Assembly: GCF_007293315.1 (NCBI RefSeq)
Contig: NZ_VLXZ01000001.1
Coordinates: forward strand, 679,262-743,261
Reading direction: 5' to 3'
DNA length: 64,000 nt
DNA from: Alkalicoccobacillus porphyridii
GTDB taxonomy: Bacteria; Bacillota; Bacilli; Bacillales; Bacillaceae_D
Shown here piece by piece: positions 44,530-52,336 of this stretch. Each line of letters opens with the position of its first letter. Within the stretch, counting starts at the first letter, position 1. The notes beneath the pieces were generated by a model, which saw only the letters and a program-made list of their open reading frames with translations, searched no databases and was not told where the DNA came from. Made by a program: the position numbers and the translations under genes.

Positions 44530-45027
44530 CTATTTTAAGAAATACCTCATAAGTCCATGGCACATGTGTGCTCTGTTGACCATGATGCTGAATTGACTTT
44601 TCGGTATGTTCAGAAAGATCATGCTGCGGTCTTTGAAGGTGACTAGAGTACCGTTCTTTCCGGAGTTCTTATACTGTTTACTATCTGAAATATGGGTAGT
44701 GAATATCCACTGACATTCTGGATTTTTAGGCGAATGAGTAGGACTGGCCACAACGGGTTGATTTTCTTTGATAAGAACAGGTACTTTATTTCGCTGTCCT
44801 AGTCGAGAGCGTACGAAGTCAATTCGGCCTTGAAGATTAGATCCATTGTCCAGACATGATTGTTCTAGCAGTTCAAGTGGTTTTCGTTTTACGTAATACT
44901 CTATATTTGGTTCGAACACTTTAGACTCGTATTCAATATCCTTGTGAGGGAGAATAAGTAATGTCTTTTCATTGATATCATAATCTGGTACATAGCGTAT
45001 CTCTCTGTCATTATTTTCATATTTCAT
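44530..45027 (-). CDS. comK: Competence transcription factor ComK
   Basis: 165 residues with the ComK pattern: YYVKRKPLELLEQSCLDNGS, GRIDFVRSRLG, KVPVLIKENQPVVASPTHSP and CQWIFTTHI. These align well with Bacillus ComK positions around VNMKPLQIVDRSC, PPIMVDP and CGWISHVHV. It lacks the long C-terminal tail of B. subtilis ComK (192 residues) and ends soon after RAHMCHGL, as in shorter relatives. TAGGAGG precedes the ATG. It activates DNA-uptake genes by binding AT-boxes. It is divergent from a sigma factor gene. Confidence 0.88.
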   Translation of the reverse strand: MKYENNDREIRYVPDYDINEKTLLILPHKDIEYESKVFEPNIEYYVKRKPLELLEQSCLDNGSNLQGRIDFVRSRLGQRNKVPVLIKENQPVVASPTHSPKNPECQWIFTTHISDSKQYKNSGKNGTLVTFKDRSMIFLNIPKSQFSIMVNRAHMCHGLMRYFLK

Positions 45028-45072
45028 TCAAAGTCGCCTCCTACAATTTTTGTTGGAAATATGCCGCTTTTT

Positions 45073-45096
45073 AGCGATTCTAGGGAAGTTATCGCT
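45073..45096. promoter_or_regulatory. Dyad between comK and the sigma factor gene
   Basis: Inverted repeat AGCGAT / ATCGCT with 12 bases between. It overlaps a TAGAAT sequence that could be the comK -10 box. Probably a regulator site, unidentified. Confidence 0.35.
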
Positions 45097-45220
45097 TGTT
45101 TAGTAAGTTTACGCTACTCAAAAACGGTCAAAACAGGTTATCTACTACGTGTTTTGCTTCATTTCTTGATGTGCGTATGTAAGCAAACTTTCGTACTCTA
45201 TCCTTACCGCGGAATACTTA

Positions 45221-45234
45221 GAAAGCGCGCTTTC
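45221..45234. promoter_or_regulatory. Perfect palindrome just before the sigma factor start
   Basis: GAAAGCGCGCTTTC is a perfect 14-bp palindrome ending three bases before ATG 45238, where a ribosome binding site would be expected. It may act as an operator or as a translation-blocking hairpin. Confidence 0.4.
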
Positions 45235-45237
45235 AGA

Positions 45238-45765
45238 ATGGTGCATATGATGACTTTGATATTCGATGAAGTTTTACAGCAATACACGCCTCTCATTAAA
45301 GGACAGATTAAAAAGCTGCGTCTTACGCAGAATTACGACGAATATTATCAGGTAGGCGTCATCGCTCTTTGGGATGCCTTTCGTAGATTCGAGCCTGAAA
45401 AGGGTGAGTTTGCGGCCTATGCTAAGCTACGAGTTCGTGGTGAGTTGATTTCGTCTTTGCGCAAAGAGCTAGTGCATAGTGAGCGTTATCTCTTAACGAG
45501 TGAATCTACAGAGCATCTGCTAGAACACGAGACAGCAGAGATGATGGATCTTACAGCCGATTTTTCCTTCACACCCTTTCTACAAAATTTGTCTGCGCGT
45601 GAATGGCTCTATGTGGAACAGATTCTTATTCTAGGCAAAAGCCGTAAAGCTGTTGCAGAAGAACAAGGGGTGTCTCTACATACGGTTTCCAGCTGGAGCA
45701 AGACAGCGCGTCGTAAATTACGTCAGGCGGGCCAAGCCATTGGTGATCCACGAAAAATGGAATGA
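45238..45765 (+). CDS. Small sigma-70 family factor (competence/SigH-like)
   Basis: About 175 residues from ATG 45238 (other ATGs at 45247 and 45250). Region 2 reads YDEYYQVGVIALWDAFRRFE then FAAYAKLRVRGELISSLRKE. The region 4 helix-turn-helix is RKAVAEEQGVSLHTVSSWSK, then ARRKLRQ. No anti-sigma gene is adjacent. The frame is open for 59 more codons upstream, but that part has no sigma-like character and no ribosome binding site. Divergence from comK suggests a joint role in competence, as SigH-type factors have in staphylococci; this is inference. Confidence 0.8.
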   Translation: MVHMMTLIFDEVLQQYTPLIKGQIKKLRLTQNYDEYYQVGVIALWDAFRRFEPEKGEFAAYAKLRVRGELISSLRKELVHSERYLLTSESTEHLLEHETAEMMDLTADFSFTPFLQNLSAREWLYVEQILILGKSRKAVAEEQGVSLHTVSSWSKTARRKLRQAGQAIGDPRKME

Positions 45766-45848
45766 CAAATACACTATTGTCATTTCAATTAAAATTATAC
45801 TAATAAGATAACTGATATGCAATTGATTTATTCAAATTATTTAGTAAA

Positions 45849-46538
45849 TTACAAATAATACTCATGGAATTTGTATCCGACGCCACGGATGGTTTGGATG
45901 TAGGGGGGAAGATCGCAGTCTGTGGCTAGTTTTCTTCGTATGTTACTGATATGAACTAATACGGTGCGGGTATCCTGATAACTTCCCGGTCCCCATATTT
46001 GTTCGTACAGTTGTTTTGAGTTGGAAATTCGCTTGGGCTGAGAGGCTAGATAAGTTAGTAGTTTAAATTCCTGTGCGGATAGTTCAACGTCTACCCCTTT
46101 TAACTGGACCGTCTGGGTAATTAAGTAAATGGAAAGATTGGTGTAATGGATACTGTATGGGCTTGCTTCTACTTCTCTTCTAAATTTTCCTAGATGTAAT
46201 TTCATTCGAATAAATAACTCCGTGTAGTCCAAGGGTTGTTTCAAAAAATCATTGGCTCCCGCTTCAAAGGAATCGATCATTATGGTACCGATTGTTTCAA
46301 TAACAATAATAGGGATTAATAGCTTCAATCTAATTTTTTTACATAGTTCCACTTGGCAGGTGGACATAAGCTCACTTCCAATAATGACTAGTTGAGGGCT
46401 TTGTTGTTCAACTACCTCATTGGTATTGATGCCAGGCTTGTGATAGACAACGTGTAAGCCATCCTCTTCTGCTTTTAAACGGATCTGTTCAAACAGTAAT
46501 GTCCGATTATCAATGATTAGTATCCTAGCTCTACCCAT
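45849..46538 (-). CDS. OmpR-family response regulator with degenerate receiver
   Basis: 229 residues from the ATG with GGAGG five bases before. Receiver at 1-118: LIIDNRT has Asp-Asn instead of the acidic pair, and the phospho-acceptor position in PQLVIIGSEL is Gly, while the Lys of FLKQPLD is kept. The C-terminal winged helix (about 130-229) is intact: LSAQEFKLLTYLASQP, RTVLVHISNIRRKL and TIRGVGYKF. No histidine kinase gene is next to it. It probably works without phosphorylation. Confidence 0.88.
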   Translation of the reverse strand: MGRARILIIDNRTLLFEQIRLKAEEDGLHVVYHKPGINTNEVVEQQSPQLVIIGSELMSTCQVELCKKIRLKLLIPIIVIETIGTIMIDSFEAGANDFLKQPLDYTELFIRMKLHLGKFRREVEASPYSIHYTNLSIYLITQTVQLKGVDVELSAQEFKLLTYLASQPKRISNSKQLYEQIWGPGSYQDTRTVLVHISNIRRKLATDCDLPPYIQTIRGVGYKFHEYYL

Positions 46539-46642
46539 AGGCTCCTCCATGCTATTTGTGTATTTCTATAAGTATACTTGCATTCTGCATATTTTCAAGC
46601 AAAAAGGACTTTTGTATGATATTATTCATCTTCTCATATAGG

Positions 46643-46671
46643 AAAAAGACCCCGATACTGAATTGGGGTCT
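46643..46671 (-). terminator. Intrinsic terminator of the lipoprotein gene
   Basis: Stem AGACCCC / GGGGTCT with an 11-base loop, then a run of T on the minus strand. Confidence 0.85.
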
Positions 46672-46694
46672 TCCTTTTATATCCATCTATAGTA

Positions 46695-46967
46695 CTACTC
46701 TGTGTCTTCTTCCTGTTCCACAGATCCATTCTGCATACCGTCGTCCTCATCACCCATGATCTGCTCGTCTGATTCTTCTATTTGTAAATCAGGATCTACG
46801 TCTCCTTCTTCCTCCATGTTCTGAGGTTCGCCATCCTTCGTGGCCGGATCCGTTATACTTTCCCGATTTGTGCTTGATGAATTTGGTGACTGCTCACCGT
46901 CACTGCAAGCGGTCATGAATACAACTGCAGAAAGGAGTGAAGTAATTAATCTTGATGGTTTAAACAT
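46695..46967 (-). CDS. Small acidic lipoprotein
   Basis: 90 residues: basic N-terminus, hydrophobic stretch and lipobox FMTAC (Cys 21), then a Ser/Asn linker and a very acidic tail rich in Glu and Asp. It should be anchored in the outer leaflet of the membrane. No family was recognised. Its own terminator follows, and AGGTACC-type sequence is the only ribosome-site candidate before the ATG. Confidence 0.7.
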   Translation of the reverse strand: MFKPSRLITSLLSAVVFMTACSDGEQSPNSSSTNRESITDPATKDGEPQNMEEEGDVDPDLQIEESDEQIMGDEDDGMQNGSVEQEEDTE

Positions 46968-47048
46968 GCTGGTACCTCCCGCAGACTTGATAATCGTGAT
47001 ACAACCATCATCTTACCAACGGGAGCGGACAAGCGTCTATCGTATTAG

Positions 47049-47148
47049 CTGTACTTATACAATCTCACACGGTCTTTCATACATTTCAGGCCAAACGATA
47101 GATGTGGATGGTCTATGTTCAAAGGAAGAATTAGCTATTTTGCTGTAA
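47049..47148 (+). pseudogene. 3' relic of a short-chain dehydrogenase gene
   Basis: The frame reads SHGLSYISGQTIDVDG and then a short tail before a stop. YI.GQTI.VDGG is the hallmark C-terminus of SDR/FabG-type oxidoreductases. Nothing upstream in this frame resembles the rest of an SDR, and the stop overlaps the fabZ 3' end, so it is the last piece of a deleted gene. Confidence 0.55.
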
Positions 47149-47562
47149 GGCAAAGGTCATATCCGCTTCTACCGCTACTTCCCCATCCACAGTGGCGACA
47201 CCGTGAGCTTTAGCGACTGGCCCTTTTAAGCGAATGATTTCCACCTCAAGACGCAGCTGATCCCCTGGCTTGACTTGTCTTTTGAAACGACACTTCTCGA
47301 TTCCGCCAAACAAACCAATTTTTCCTTTATTTTCTTCCTTCGTTAAAATTGATACGGCGCCAGTCTGTGCTAGAGCTTCAAGAATCAAAACTCCAGGCAT
47401 TACCGGATAGTCGGGAAAGTGCCCATTAAAAAATTCTTCATTTGCGGTTACATTTTTGATTGCGACTGCTCGTTTACCCTCTTCAACCTCTACAACCTTA
47501 TCAATCAATAGAAATGGGTAGCGGTGGGGAATAATTTCTTTAATCTGTTCAATCGTAAACAT
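47131..47562 (-). CDS. fabZ: 3-hydroxyacyl-ACP dehydratase FabZ
   Basis: 143 residues, full length. Hot-dog fold dehydratase of fatty-acid elongation. Catalytic motif [19 protein letters not shown] contains the active His and Glu; the N-terminus [17 protein letters not shown] is typical. ATG 47562 has GAGAGG upstream; the frame's first ATG three codons earlier has none. In B. subtilis the same gene (ywpB) directly follows flhP, whereas here about 12 kb lie between. Confidence 0.95.
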   Translation of the reverse strand: MFTIEQIKEIIPHRYPFLLIDKVVEVEEGKRAVAIKNVTANEEFFNGHFPDYPVMPGVLILEALAQTGAVSILTKEENKGKIGLFGGIEKCRFKRQVKPGDQLRLEVEIIRLKGPVAKAHGVATVDGEVAVEADMTFALQQNS

Positions 47563-47685
47563 TGTCAACATCCTCTCAAGGTATCATACCTGGCATTATA
47601 CCATAATTGCCTCTGGAATCTGCTGATGCCTCCTGACTGCTTTTAGTGTAATATAAAAGAAATAACACGAAAGGAAGCGATTACA

Positions 47686-48450
47686 TTGGCGATTTTTCAG
47701 GGACAATTTACTTCTGAGGCACTTGGAGGTCTTCAAACCGGAATTCATGTCATTCAGCCAGAGCACTTTCAACAAAAAGAACGACGCGTCATGTATTTAC
47801 TACACGGCATGACAGACAATGAAACAACCTGGACACGCCGTTCTGCTGTTGAACGATATGCGGATACATATGGGTTCACTGTTATTATGCCTAATGTTGA
47901 TACGAGCTTTTATTCTAATATGAAATACGGAAAAGCCTACTGGACCTATGTGTCTGAAGAGCTTCCCAAAGCCGTAGAAACCTTCTTCGGCATTAAGCCT
48001 AATCCTGCTTCTACCTATGTTGCCGGTTTATCTATGGGAGGCTATGGCGCCTTTAAGCTAGCTCTTAACCAGCCAGAACGCTTTGTGGCCGCTGCCAGCT
48101 TCTCCGGAGCACTAGATGCAGCTGGCCTCTATGCACCAGAGGGCCAGAATGATCAGCGTAAACAGATTATGTATGCCAACTTCGGAGAGAACCCTGACTT
48201 CACCACATTCGGAGGAGACCTCTTCCATCTTGCCACCGAGCATAAGGAGAACGCACGCACATTGCCAGAGCTATATCAATATTGTGGCACAGAGGATTTT
48301 CTTTATGATATGAACATTGCTTTTAGAGACCATCTAAAACAACTGAATTACCTCACCCACTACGAAGAATCACCAGCCCCGCACACATGGGATTATTGGG
48401 ATTATTGTATTGAGGATTTTATGAAGAGGGTTGTGGAAACTAAAGAGTAG
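47686..48450 (+). CDS. Alpha/beta-hydrolase esterase (tributyrin esterase/esterase D type)
   Basis: 254 residues. Nucleophile motif GLSMGGYG (about residue 110), oxyanion region YLLHGMTDNETTWTR, Asp in GTEDFLYD and His in PAPHTWDYWD make up the catalytic set. It starts at a TTG with AAAGGAAG nine bases before. It resembles EstA-type carboxylesterases that act on short acyl esters. It stands alone between convergent neighbours. Confidence 0.87.
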   Translation: MAIFQGQFTSEALGGLQTGIHVIQPEHFQQKERRVMYLLHGMTDNETTWTRRSAVERYADTYGFTVIMPNVDTSFYSNMKYGKAYWTYVSEELPKAVETFFGIKPNPASTYVAGLSMGGYGAFKLALNQPERFVAAASFSGALDAAGLYAPEGQNDQRKQIMYANFGENPDFTTFGGDLFHLATEHKENARTLPELYQYCGTEDFLYDMNIAFRDHLKQLNYLTHYEESPAPHTWDYWDYCIEDFMKRVVETKE

Positions 48451-48485
48451 AGCAGCAATATAGCTGCTCTACTCTTCTTTTTTCT
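48451..48485. terminator. Terminator shared by converging genes
   Basis: Stem GAGCAGC / GCTGCTC with a 6-base loop, followed by T-rich sequence on the plus strand; the next gene ends one base later on the other strand. Confidence 0.75.
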
Positions 48486-49550
48486 TCAATTCACGATCAT
48501 ATGATAACTTGTGTGATCAATATCATATTTTTTGGCTGCATGTATCAAATCATTTAACACCGCATCTGAGAGATGAATGCCTTCTTTTTGGGCTTTAACC
48601 ATATGATTGTGCTCTATTTCTCCCGGTAAGTAGATCCTATCGTAGCCTTCAGCAAGCGGAAGGTTCTTTATTTCGTTAATCATCTGATCGGTTCTTTGTT
48701 TATAAGCGTCTAGATCTTCAAATAGATCTGCTCTCATAACCAGAAAGAAATTTCCGACATTCTGATTTTTATCTAAATCCCTATACAGGCTAGCTACATG
48801 AGGTCCGTAAGCTGCGCCTGAAAATAGACCTGATAAAGAATCCACTAGTAGAGCTAAACCGTACCCCTTTGGTCCACCCACTGGTAAAACAAGCCCTTCA
48901 TATGCTTCATGTGGATCACTTGTTGGTTTGCCTTCTTTAGATATAGCCCATCCTATAGGAATATTTTGATTGTTTTTCTTTGCTAACGCAATCTTGCCTC
49001 GTGCTACTACACTTGTTGCCATATCAAAAATGATATCATTCTCTTTCCCTGCTGGGAGACCATAAGACATTGGATTTGTTCCGAAGTATCCCGTTTTCCC
49101 TCCCCAAGGTGCCATACTTGCCGTAGCATTCGTCATATTTAATGAAATACAATCGTTTTTCGCTGCATACATTGAATAATCGGCCAGCATGCCGGAATGG
49201 GTAGAGTTTTTAATAGCGACTACGGCTAATCCATTTTTCTTTGCTTTTTCCACGGCTCGTCTCATTGCTTTTGTTGCTGTGACTACACCTATTTTTCCAT
49301 CGCCATCTATTAAAAGACTTCCTGGTGTTTCCTTTATGACTTGTAGTTCTGATGATCCTTTTGTGATCCCTATGTCTAGCCTTTTGGTGTATATATCCAC
49401 CCTACTAACCCCATGAGACTCTACTCCTCTTGAGTTCGCTAGGACAAGGTGTTTTGATATGATATTTGCATCTTCTTCGTTTAGCCCTGCTCCCTTAAAG
49501 ATGTCTCTTATAAAGACTTCCAACGCATCTTTACTTAGTATACTTGTCAT
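48486..49550 (-). CDS. Ldh family oxidoreductase (malate/L-lactate/ureidoglycolate dehydrogenase fold)
   Basis: 354 residues of the NAD(P)-dependent Ldh2/YlbC/AllD family, unrelated to classic Rossmann dehydrogenases. Motifs: NSRGVESHGVSR (catalytic His), KNSTHSGMLADY, MTNATASMAPWGG and GGPKGYGLALLVD. ATG 49550 has GGGAG nine bases upstream; the open frame extends 16 codons and would run into the previous gene. It should oxidise a 2-hydroxy acid in the pathway fed by the DctM-like permease. Last gene of the operon. Confidence 0.88.
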   Translation of the reverse strand: MTSILSKDALEVFIRDIFKGAGLNEEDANIISKHLVLANSRGVESHGVSRVDIYTKRLDIGITKGSSELQVIKETPGSLLIDGDGKIGVVTATKAMRRAVEKAKKNGLAVVAIKNSTHSGMLADYSMYAAKNDCISLNMTNATASMAPWGGKTGYFGTNPMSYGLPAGKENDIIFDMATSVVARGKIALAKKNNQNIPIGWAISKEGKPTSDPHEAYEGLVLPVGGPKGYGLALLVDSLSGLFSGAAYGPHVASLYRDLDKNQNVGNFFLVMRADLFEDLDAYKQRTDQMINEIKNLPLAEGYDRIYLPGEIEHNHMVKAQKEGIHLSDAVLNDLIHAAKKYDIDHTSYHMIVN

Positions 49551-49598
49551 AAATGTCAGCTCCCTATTTGTTGCCTTATTTATTGACTTAGATACCAT

Positions 49599-50465
49599 TT
49601 ATTTAGAATAGTAGCTTAATACCTCTTTCCAGTCAGATGGCTTATTAGATTGATTAGTAGACACTTTCGCAAGCTCTACCAACTTTTCTTTAGCAGCCTT
49701 GGTTAAATCTGAATTAAGTCCTACTTCGTCTAACATATCAATAGAGCTTTGAAGTTCATACGATCTTCTTTCAGCATGGACGGCACTACCTGTCACCAGT
49801 CGATTTAACGTATCCATAAATTGATGGCTGTCCATTGTCTCTTCTAATGAGCTTAGCACTTCAGAAGAGACGTTATAGGATTCTGAAGCCTGTAATGTCT
49901 CCAGATACAGACCCACAATGCCTTTCATAAATATGCTTCTAATTAATTTTATCGCGGATGCATCCCCAGCCTTATTTCCCACCACAGTGATGTTCATGTG
50001 ATAAGGACTCATTTGGTCAATAAGCTCCTGTGTTCCAGTTCCGCTCGCTGAGATAGGAACTTTATGCTTATACACTGGTAAAGGACCAAGCATCGCAGCA
50101 TCTACAAATTTAATATGTCTCTCTGTTAGTGCCTTTTCAATTTCTTGTTTAATTGAGGGGTTTGAGGCGGATACGTCTACGTACAAGAAGGATTGATCTT
50201 TCAATTCTTCTCTTACATTTAGACTCACTTCCAGTGCCTTACTTGCTGGTACGGCAACAAAAAGGATCTGAATATCTTGAATCAGCTCTGAAAGACTTGC
50301 GACAAGTTGAACGTTAGCACTCTCCGCTCGACTTTTGATTTGTGCGCCCATTTTCTCGTGACGCATCATCACATCATACGCCTTGATCTCAGTGAGTCCC
50401 TCTTCTTTTAATCCATTGGATAGTTCATAAGCCGCTTCTCCATATCCTAAAAAGCCTACTTTCAT
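49599..50465 (-). CDS. NAD-binding 6-phosphogluconate/hydroxyisobutyrate dehydrogenase-like protein
   Basis: 288 residues. Rossmann motif VGFLGYGEAAYELS at the N-terminus, AVPASKALE, and AMLGPLPVYKHKVPISASG; the C-terminal helical domain has the Lys in AIKLIRSIFMKG. Such proteins are related to 3-hydroxyisobutyrate dehydrogenase with a DUF1932-type end. The ATG has AAAGGTG eight bases upstream. It probably acts on a hydroxy acid related to that of the Ldh-like enzyme. Confidence 0.82.
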   Translation of the reverse strand: MKVGFLGYGEAAYELSNGLKEEGLTEIKAYDVMMRHEKMGAQIKSRAESANVQLVASLSELIQDIQILFVAVPASKALEVSLNVREELKDQSFLYVDVSASNPSIKQEIEKALTERHIKFVDAAMLGPLPVYKHKVPISASGTGTQELIDQMSPYHMNITVVGNKAGDASAIKLIRSIFMKGIVGLYLETLQASESYNVSSEVLSSLEETMDSHQFMDTLNRLVTGSAVHAERRSYELQSSIDMLDEVGLNSDLTKAAKEKLVELAKVSTNQSNKPSDWKEVLSYYSK

Positions 50466-50492
50466 TTTTATCACCTTTCATTTCTATTAATT

Positions 50493-51353
50493 TCAATCTA
50501 CATTTTTCTTTTGAACATGGTAATTCATCTGAGTCAAAATGCCATCCACTTCCTTCAAACGTTGAGAGATCATATCGGTTTTCTCTAAAGATAATGATCC
50601 AATAAGATAATCTACGATAAAAATAGAAGAAACAATGGAATTATGTGAGGCTATGCTATCTGCTGGACAAGCCAATACAATGTCTGCAAATGAAACTACA
50701 GGCGATGAAAATTTATCTGTGATCGCAATAACTTTTGTTCCTCTTCTCTTTGCTTGCTCCGCATAGTACATTAGACGTTCCCCATATCTAGCAAAGCTTA
50801 CAACAATCAGTAGATCGTTCTCAGTAAATGCAATGACATCGTCAACCCAATCACTTGAATCCGCAATGGTCAGTTTTGTATTACCTAGCATACGATTTAA
50901 ATTGTGAGTAAGATATTGGGCTACAGGCAACCCACTTCTGACACTTGTACAATAAATCGTTGAAGATGAGCTAATCATTTTGACCGCGTCATCAAGGCTT
51001 GCTTCATTTAATTGATTAGCTTTCTGAATTTGATCAATTTGCAAATCATAATGACGTAACCAGCTTTCATTTTTCGAAAGGTGTTTCAGGTTATTTTCAA
51101 ACCGCGTTTGCGGTGCTGTTTCTTCTCGTATATGTGATTGTAAATTCTTTTGAAATTCTGAGTAACCTGAATAACCAACATTAGACATAAGCCTCATAAT
51201 CGTTGTTGTGCTTGTTCCTACTTTTTTAGATAATTGTTCTACTGTCATAAATCCGACCTCAGAATAATGATCAATAATATAATCAACGACTAATTTTTGA
51301 GATCTCGGTAAAGACCCTACCTTCTCTTTTAAAGTTTCTAAAGGGTTTTTCAT
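50493..51353 (-). CDS. RpiR/MurR family transcriptional regulator
   Basis: 286 residues. N-terminal HTH_6 domain (GSLPRSQKLVVDYIIDHYSE, VGTSTTTIMRLMSNVGYSGY) and a C-terminal SIS sugar-phosphate-binding domain (SGLPVAQYLTHNLNRML, SFARYGERLMYYAEQAKRRG). It is likely to control this operon through the dyads at 53705-53748. It sits inside the operon and is preceded by a large hairpin that ends at its ribosome binding site. Confidence 0.87.
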   Translation of the reverse strand: MKNPLETLKEKVGSLPRSQKLVVDYIIDHYSEVGFMTVEQLSKKVGTSTTTIMRLMSNVGYSGYSEFQKNLQSHIREETAPQTRFENNLKHLSKNESWLRHYDLQIDQIQKANQLNEASLDDAVKMISSSSTIYCTSVRSGLPVAQYLTHNLNRMLGNTKLTIADSSDWVDDVIAFTENDLLIVVSFARYGERLMYYAEQAKRRGTKVIAITDKFSSPVVSFADIVLACPADSIASHNSIVSSIFIVDYLIGSLSLEKTDMISQRLKEVDGILTQMNYHVQKKNVD

Positions 51354-51367
51354 TCTGCCAACTCCTA

Positions 51368-51429
51368 AAGGATAATAAACGCTCTCTTAAAAAGCATATC
51401 TAACTTCGCTTAGAGTGTCTATTATCCTT
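51368..51429 (-). promoter_or_regulatory. Large hairpin between the RraA-like gene and rpiR
   Basis: 18-base arms with 16 pairs (AAGGATAATAGACACTCT and its partner), loop about 26 bases. There is no T tract, so it is not a terminator. The 3' arm ends at the AGGAG of the next gene. It may protect or separate mRNA segments or limit rpiR translation. Confidence 0.5.
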
Positions 51430-51452
51430 CTATAGGGAGATTTATTGTTTTT

Positions 51453-52091
51453 TTATTTCAACCACTTGGGTCGGATGTTTCCTGCTGCTATTTGCTCTAA
51501 ACGGTTGTCTTCGTAAGCTGCTTTCTCTTCAGCCTTTGCCAGTGCTTCCTCCACTTTGTCTCTGGATAAAACAATGACGCCGTCTGCATCACCCATCACG
51601 AAATCTCCGGGCTTAACATCTAAGCCCCCACAAGTAATGGGTTGGTTTAAGACACCAGGACCATTTTTTGTTGGTCCCCCTGAAATCGCCCCTCGACTAA
51701 ACACAGGAAGTGAGGCTTTTGATAAGGTATGGTAGTCCCTTATTAATCCATCTATCACGAAGCCGCTTAATTGAAGTGCAGACGCTGCTGCCACCATTAA
51801 TTCCCCGATGATTGCCCTTTGCTCGTAGCCATTCGCATCAACAACCAATACATGTCCAGGTTGAGAGTTATAAATGGCATGGTGAACGGCCAGATTGTCA
51901 CCATTCTCGACGTCAATAGTAACTGCCGCTCCTACTAATACACTGTCTATATTACAAGGTTTAATTAGATGATTCATTTCAACTGGCGTATCCATGCCAT
52001 CACTTATGAGTGTTGTGCTTAGTTTTTTGGCTCTCTCCACCCAATCCTTTGGTAACACCTCTGGAGCATGATGTATCTCTATATTTGTCAT
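51453..52091 (-). CDS. RraA-like HMG/CHA aldolase family protein
   Basis: 212 residues of the RraA/4-hydroxy-4-methyl-2-oxoglutarate aldolase fold. Motifs: VVDANGYEQRAIIGELM, FVIDGLIRDYHTL (Arg and Asp of the active site), VKPGDFVMGDADGVIVL. In catabolic operons such proteins are retro-aldolases or oxaloacetate decarboxylases, not RNase regulators. One base separates it from the small membrane protein gene. The exact substrate is unknown. Confidence 0.85.
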   Translation of the reverse strand: MTNIEIHHAPEVLPKDWVERAKKLSTTLISDGMDTPVEMNHLIKPCNIDSVLVGAAVTIDVENGDNLAVHHAIYNSQPGHVLVVDANGYEQRAIIGELMVAAASALQLSGFVIDGLIRDYHTLSKASLPVFSRGAISGGPTKNGPGVLNQPITCGGLDVKPGDFVMGDADGVIVLSRDKVEEALAKAEEKAAYEDNRLEQIAAGNIRPKWLK

Positions 52092-52092
52092 G

Positions 52093-52326
52093 TTAATTCT
52101 CCACTTCCTTTACTTTCGGTTTTTTGAAGTATGATAGTAAATATCCTGAAAACGCTGCAATGGACGTCATAAAATAAACGGTGTTAGCTAAGTTTTCATC
52201 TAGTCCCACTACCCAGCTGCCTTGTAAAGCAAAAAGTCCAATCATTTGACCAAACACTAATACTGAGCCAAGTACAGTAAATAAGAACACAGAAAGTATA
52301 AAAATAGTTAAAATGATCTTTCTCAT
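52093..52326 (-). CDS. Small two-helix membrane protein
   Basis: 77 residues with two hydrophobic helices (about 4-28 and 46-66) and a basic tail. It lies 10 bases after the DctM-like permease gene, where TRAP systems carry the small DctQ subunit, but it is shorter than DctQ (four helices). It may be a reduced accessory subunit. No family was recognised. Confidence 0.7.
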   Translation of the reverse strand: MRKIILTIFILSVFLFTVLGSVLVFGQMIGLFALQGSWVVGLDENLANTVYFMTSIAAFSGYLLSYFKKPKVKEVEN

Positions 52327-52336
52327 AATATCCCTC

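Noticed and set aside
44230..44596. Two long plus-strand open frames giving RFTLGSIVSL-like repeated peptides
   Set aside because: They only translate the 41-bp repeat array; the absence of a ribosome binding site and the repeated nature of the peptide argue against a protein.
46840..47148. Full 102-codon plus-strand frame as a gene
   Set aside because: Its first two thirds are antisense to the lipoprotein gene; only the last part resembles a real (SDR) C-terminus, so it is listed as a relic.
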